Source of the DNA: Trogon surrucura
Lineage: Eukaryota; Chordata; Aves; Trogoniformes; Trogonidae
Length of the DNA: 64,000 nt
Direction: 5' to 3'
NCBI GenBank assembly: GCA_020746105.1
Contig: CM036642.1
Span: 5,487,501-5,551,500 of the forward strand
The notes beneath the pieces were generated by a model that was not told where the DNA came from, did no database searches, and saw only the letters and a program-made list of their open reading frames with translations. This document shows, piece by piece, positions 11,846 to 64,000 of this stretch (the first letter of the stretch is position 1; every line of letters begins with the position of its first letter). The position numbers were made by a program, and so were the translations under genes.

Positions 11846-14800
11846 TCAGGCCAGGGCAGCTCGTTTCTCCTCGGGGGTCTCCTCCAGCAGCTGCATGATC
11901 AGTTCGTGGAGGGGTTTGCAGATCTTTGCGTAGCCCCCTCCCGTCAGGTGCAGGAAGTCGAACATGTCGTGGTACGAGATGGTGCCGTCCGAGTGCACGA
12001 AGCCGACGTCCACGTCCAGCAGCTGGACGTTGGGCAGCTTGGGGAGCGAGGCTTTCAGCAGGTTGTTCACCTTGGCGTTCTTCTGCCGCAGTGGGTTTGG
12101 CTTCTCCCCACGAGGTAGCAGGCCCTGGCACGAGAAGGAGGCAGAAAAGAGCTTCAGACAGCTCGGAGGGCGCGCTGACGCCTGCTCTCCCTTCCAACTC
12201 AGGCCGCCTTTCATGACTGAAGACGCCTGCGACAAGGGGAATCGTCCCTCAAATCAGCCTTTGTACATCAATGCCGCCTTTAAGGAGCCAGGTGAGCGAT
12301 AAGCACAGCTGGCAAAGCCCCTGCTTCCTTTTTCCTTTTTTTTTTTTTTTAAATATCTCAGCTTGTGTGCTCTCTCTAGAGGCTTTCAGCAAGGTACCGA
12401 ATGTCCCTGCCCAGCTTCTCAAGAGGAACGGCGCCAGCCAGAGTTGCCAGGGAAGCCAACTAGGGTTTCCAGAGATAGCTCCGACTGGGCACCGGTCCTC
12501 CCCTCACGGGATTCCTTCAGTGGCTTTTCTGAGCGGGACAGCCACACCGCTCCTCACGGAAACAATCACACCCATCTCTGGTGGGGCCGGAAGGACGATT
12601 TCTGCAAAGGCAAGGGACCGAGGGGAGCAGAATACCGATAAAGCGACTGCCCTACCCGGTAAGGATCGGGAACTCCCGGTACTGCGGAGGCGCAGCACAG
12701 AGAGCATGGGGCTTCCTCTGAGCCCTTTGTTTTTCCGGGGACGTACCAGCACGATCACTTTGGCCTGTGGCTGCTGGGCGTTTATCAGGCGCACGATAGC
12801 CTCGATTCCACCTGCTACTTCTTCTGCTGTGTTTTCGTGATTATTTGTTCCAACCCAAACCACAATGACCTACGAGGAGAGAAAATGTTTGCAGCTTTTC
12901 CAGGACAAGTCGTCACAGGTGTGCCGACCCTGAAAGACCTGCGTAAACATCATCTGCCAGCAGCGAGCGCCGTGGGGAGCCAGGCTTGAGGCTCATCTCG
13001 GACCACTAGAGGCCCTTGGCTGTCGGTTATGCCAACTGCTGGACGCCTTTGGCCCGCAGTACGGTTGAAGAACTGGTGCTACAGAAGCTCTTCGGGACAG
13101 CCTAAGAGCAGTCAGAGCCCGGCGCACGCCCGAGATGCGCTGCAGCTCCCAACTACACTGGGCTGGGGCAAATCACAGGCCCGGTCAATGTTTTCCCTCA
13201 CACCAGGTCCCCTCTGTTTACCGACGCCATCCTCCGACGCACACGCTCGGCAGCGTACGCCCCGCGTACGAGACACACGGCTCCGCTCCCAAACACCTCG
13301 GGTTTAGCCAGACGCTTCTCAACACCCGACGCGCAGCCAGTGCCAACGGCTGCTCAAACACAAAGCTCTGTAAAGAGCAAGAGCTCGCTTGGTTCTGCGC
13401 CACACGAGCATTGAAGTCTCTTCCAAGCCAGCACAGGGCTGCCCGGTTCGTTTTTGTTGCTTATACCTTCGGTTTAATGTTCTCCAGTTCACCATTCTTC
13501 AGTCTCCATAGAACGTGTCCTGTGGTGTCTCCACCGATCCCAAAATTCAGTGCGTGGAGGGGTGAGAAGAGCTCTCGCCAAATCTGCAATCAGAAACCAA
13601 TTTGCTAATTCAGAGCAGTGGCCCGGTCGCAGAAGAAAGACAAGGGCTGTCTTCGAGGACAGTGAACACAGCCACGAGACTTCTTCTGCACACTCACTTC
13701 CCCAGAGAACATTTAAACACAGGACGAGGCTTTACTCGCCGGTCCAGAAGAGATAGAATTGCTGAAGTTCAAGGACTCAGTCCTGGCACAAAGGCAGAGG
13801 AAGTTCTCTGCCCGAGCTACCTGACCGAGGCGTCGGCGACACAGAGCGCACTGGATCTGTCGCAGACCGCTGCTGCATCCCTAGCTTCCCTGAGCACAGA
13901 GCTTCTCGAGAAGGCATCTATAACCTGAACAACTCCTTCTCATCACCAGGGAGCAAAACTAGAAAAAACAGAGGCAGCTCCCATGGAACAAAGCTGCTCG
14001 GTTGCCAGCAGGGCAGAGCAGCAGAGCTCTTCTTCACCCCAGGAGAGTTTTAGAGAAAAGGCAGCGCGCCAGCACCCCCGGCACCCCGCGTGCTACACGG
14101 GGAACCGCCACGCCAGATACACCCACAGAGAATTCTGAGGGGATCCGGAATCTAAGGTTCGGGGCACGAGCGAGGGGTTGTGACCGTGTTCAGAATGTGG
14201 GCTTTCCTAACGGCTTCCGAGACAGGCTGCGAAGCGCGTGCAGAGCCAAATGGGCAAGCACGGGGAAGTACGGACGGAAGCAGGGCAGAGCAACCCCGAA
14301 GGGACGGCAGGAAAATCGGAACAGAAGAGCCTGTCAGCATTACACGTGAGCGAGAAACCCGTGAGTTCCCATAACCCCACCGCTCTCGTGTCTTCAATAC
14401 CTCATACTGCTGCAGCAGCTGCACCATGGAGTCGCCCACGAAGAGCACGTCAGGCTCCTTGTCTTTGCAGTCCAAGACGAACCTATTGTGCTGGTAAAAG
14501 AAAGCAGCAAGGTGAGCTCCGGCTGATGGCTCCTACTCGCCGTCTGCGCTGCCAGACAGAGAGGGACAGCTGCCCAGCCCCTCTCCTCTGCTGCCGAGCC
14601 GCGCCACTCCCTCCAACACCCTTCTCTGCGCTGACCCGTGATCTGCTGCACACTCCTCCCCTCCTACGCAAACCCCGGCAACAACCTCGCTTCTGGAGCT
14701 GCGAGCACCTCCGGGTCAGAACTGTGGCCAGATGAGAACCCCTGCAGCCGCCCAGCAGAAAGCACTGAAAGCCCCACCTGACCCAGCCTTACCTGCGACA

Positions 14801-14873
14801 TCCACCTGTCGTCTCCCTGAATATCTTCGGCGGCGTGTGGAACTGCTGCTGGGTTGGCCTCCCCGTGGCTCAT
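11846..14873 (-). CDS. PAFAH1B2: PAFAH1B2, PAF acetylhydrolase 1b alpha2 catalytic subunit (complete)
   Basis: Catalytic alpha2 subunit of cytosolic type I platelet-activating-factor acetylhydrolase. It removes the sn-2 acetyl group of PAF and forms dimers that bind LIS1 (PAFAH1B1). Coding exons in order: 14793-14873 (exon continues as 5' UTR to 14880), 14401-14490, 13467-13583, 12747-12869, 11846-12124. They sum to 690 nt, or 229 residues plus stop, the same length as human. SGNH-hydrolase features are intact: the nucleophile Ser48 in FVGDSM, the oxyanion-type blocks NFGIGGD and GTNNHE, and the Asp/His pair in FDFLHLTGGGY. The start at 14873 (MSHGEANPAAVPHAAEDIQG) matches the usual N terminus. 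One oddity is Gly at position 79 (DTTGHVLW), where mammals have Arg. The gene lies about 0.9 kb upstream of SIDT2 on the same strand and head-to-head with SIK3. Confidence 0.97.
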
Positions 14874-15783
14874 CTTGTTCCTGCGGAGAAAACATTCCAG
14901 AAGAGCTACTTCCAGCAGCCGGCACAGCGTGCGGGCAGTGGGGAGAAAGGCGAGCTGGGGAGAAACCGCTGCCCTGCGAGGCAACTCCCGCTGCCTTCTG
15001 GCTGACACCAAAACACACTCTGGCCCACGCGCGACTGCTGAAGCGGCTGCACGCAGCCCTCCCGAGGCCAGGTGAGCGTGAACACGTCACCTCAACAACC
15101 ACAGCGTGGCCCATTCCCGAGGGTTCTGCAGAACCACAGAATCACAGCTTCGGCCCTGCGAGGCTTTAATAACATGGGAATAAACGCCAATCGGCGCAGG
15201 ATCAGCCCCGTTTGTCTGTGGACCCCCGGCTCGCAGCCCCCCGCGCCTCGGGGGCGTCATCTGCTGTCAGGGGCTGGGGCCTCACGGCGGGATCGAAATC
15301 GGGGGCCCGGCCCTTCCACGCCCGCCACGAGCAGCACCCGCGGGCGGCCGTCAAGCCGGGGCTGAGGCTCGGGTGACGGTCTGGGACCGGGTGAGAACGG
15401 TGGCCCCTCCCTCCGCGGGCGGCAGCGCCCACTCCCCGGCGGCGATGCGGGCGGGGGAGGGCTTATAAGGGCGGCTTCCCGCCGCCGCCGCACACACGAG
15501 GCCGCCGGGGCTCCTCCCCCGCCGCTCCGACCGGGACGCCGCTCCGGGCGGTGCTTCCCCGCCGCCCGCCCCCTCCCGAGCCCCGCGCGTCGGGCGATGG
15601 GGCGGGGGAGCCCCCCCCGGCCGGGAGGGGACCCGCGGGGCTCCGCGCCGGCCCTGCCGAGGGGCGCGGCCCGGGCCTCCCCGCTCCGGCCCCGGCGGAG
15701 GGGGGGGGCGGCGGCGGGGCGGGGTGTGGCCGGGCGTGCCCGCCCCCCGCCCGGCGCTCCCGGCCCGGGCCCCGCGCACTCAC

Positions 15784-15900
15784 GGCCGCTGCGGCTCCCC
15801 CCGCGACTCCATGGCGGGCGCCTCCCTCCCCTCGGCCCGGGCTCCCACCGCGCCTGCGCCGCCGCCGTCGCTTCCGCTTCCGCCGCCGCGCGCCAATCGT
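15784..15900 (-). other. PAFAH1B2: PAFAH1B2 first exon (mostly 5' UTR, with an in-frame upstream ATG)
   Basis: A consensus donor (GTGAGT on the minus strand at 15778-15783) ends this exon; it would splice to the acceptor at 14880/14881. An ATG at 15810-15812 in a strong context (GCC just before it, G after) reads through the splice and joins the usual start in frame, which would add 12 residues (MESRGEPQRPNK). The 5' end of the exon is only estimated. In mammals this exon is normally annotated as non-coding. Confidence 0.6.
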
Positions 15901-16004
15901 CGCTCGACCCTCCGCGCCGCTTCCGGAGGAGCCGCCGGAAGTCCCGCCTCGCGCTCCCCGACGGACCGGCCCCTAGGCGGCGCCCGGCGGCGGCGGCTTC
16001 GCCA

Positions 16005-16012
16005 TGACGTCA
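16005..16012. promoter_or_regulatory. Palindromic CRE 1 (TGACGTCA)
   Basis: Full 8-bp consensus for CREB/ATF. It is followed by an identical site 20 bp further on, so the two lie on the same helical face, two turns apart. Confidence 0.8.
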
Positions 16013-16024
16013 TCCTGCCGGCCG

Positions 16025-16032
16025 TGACGTCA
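16025..16032. promoter_or_regulatory. Palindromic CRE 2 (TGACGTCA)
   Basis: Second full CRE, 20 bp centre-to-centre from the first, about 490 bp upstream of the SIK3 start codon. Confidence 0.8.
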
Positions 16033-16146
16033 TTCTCCCACCGGGCGGGCAAGTGGAGGTGAGGCCCGCCCGGGGGCGGCGGGGCGCGCTTTGTGGGGCT
16101 GTCTCTTGCCCCGAACCGCCGGCCGTGAGAGGGGAGGGGGGTGTGG

Positions 16147-16166
16147 GTGTGTGTGTGTGTGTGTGT
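16147..16166. repeat. GT dinucleotide repeat, (GT)10
   Basis: Perfect 20-nt GT run, preceded by an interrupted GT stretch from 16139, between CRE 2 and CRE 3 of the shared promoter. Alternating GT of this length can adopt Z-DNA and is likely length-variable. Confidence 0.95.
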
Positions 16167-16181
16167 CACTGGCGGCCCGCG

Positions 16182-16189
16182 TGACGTCA
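16182..16189. promoter_or_regulatory. Palindromic CRE 3 (TGACGTCA)
   Basis: Third full CRE, with a half-site-like TGACGCAG at 16201-16208 just after it; about 333 bp upstream of the SIK3 start codon. Confidence 0.8.
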
Positions 16190-16240
16190 GAGGCGCGCCG
16201 TGACGCAGCCCGCTTCGGCCGGTGGCGGGCGGGAGGCGCT

Positions 16241-16278
16241 GGGGCCGGGGAGGGGAGGGGGGGGGGGTGTCGGGGCAG
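16241..16278 (+). other. G-quadruplex-capable G runs
   Basis: Five or more runs of at least four G separated by 1-4 nt, including an 11-G run. A C-rich partner-type tract lies at 16442-16463. Structure is inferred from the sequence pattern. Confidence 0.6.
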
Positions 16279-16364
16279 GAGCCGCCGCTCGCGCTTCCCG
16301 CCCTCCACGCGGGGGCGCCCCGCCCCGGCCCGGCCCCGCGGCCAATGGGCGGCTGCGGCGGGCG

Positions 16365-64000
<47,636 letters not shown>

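Noticed and set aside
15125-15150. CR1-like tail (CAGAACCACAGAATCACAG) in PAFAH1B2 intron 1
   Set aside because: Only the tail-repeat pattern matches; the flanking sequence does not continue into the CR1 body on either side, so chance or conversion is as likely.

Overview
The window is vertebrate nuclear DNA and most likely comes from a bird microchromosome. The evidence is: split genes with GT-AG introns, a chicken-repeat-1 (CR1) LINE fragment with the typical avian 3' end, very short introns in one gene, GC-rich CpG-island promoters, and the gene order SIDT2 - PAFAH1B2 - SIK3. That order matches the block known from human 11q23, which corresponds to chicken chromosome 24. The species cannot be fixed from the sequence alone.

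Layout. (1) Bases 1-7256, minus strand: SIDT2, a complete lysosomal multi-pass membrane protein. It has 26 coding exons packed into 6.3 kb, its 3' end near base 400 and a CpG-island promoter at about 7260-8050. (2) Bases about 8130-15900, minus strand: PAFAH1B2, the alpha2 catalytic subunit of type I PAF acetylhydrolase. It has five coding exons (229 residues), a 3.7 kb 3' UTR and a first exon that may add 12 residues. (3) Bases about 15350-17450: one CpG island shared head-to-head by PAFAH1B2 (minus) and SIK3 (plus), with three palindromic cAMP-response elements, CCAAT and ETS motifs, a GT repeat and G-rich runs. (4) Bases 16522-64000, plus strand: the 5' part of SIK3, with six coding exons that carry the kinase N lobe and most of the C lobe. 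The first intron is 34.5 kb; the gene runs off the right edge.

The exon models are supported internally. SIDT2 exons sum to 2532 nt (843 residues plus stop) and PAFAH1B2 exons to 690 nt (229 residues plus stop). SIK3 exons 1-6 join in phase, and every junction is GT-AG.

The SIK3 intron holds few recognisable repeats: one clear CR1 fragment, one short CR1 tail, two decayed tRNA-type SINE relics, and several AT-rich islands that could be conserved regulatory DNA. I see no retrovirus or LTR element, tRNA or rRNA gene, CRISPR array or bacterial-type system. The most interesting points are the CRE cluster in the promoter of a kinase that represses CREB co-activators, a PAFAH1B2 poly(A) signal that seems to come from an ancient SINE tail, an in-frame upstream start codon in PAFAH1B2, and an excess of stop-free introns of length 3n in SIDT2.
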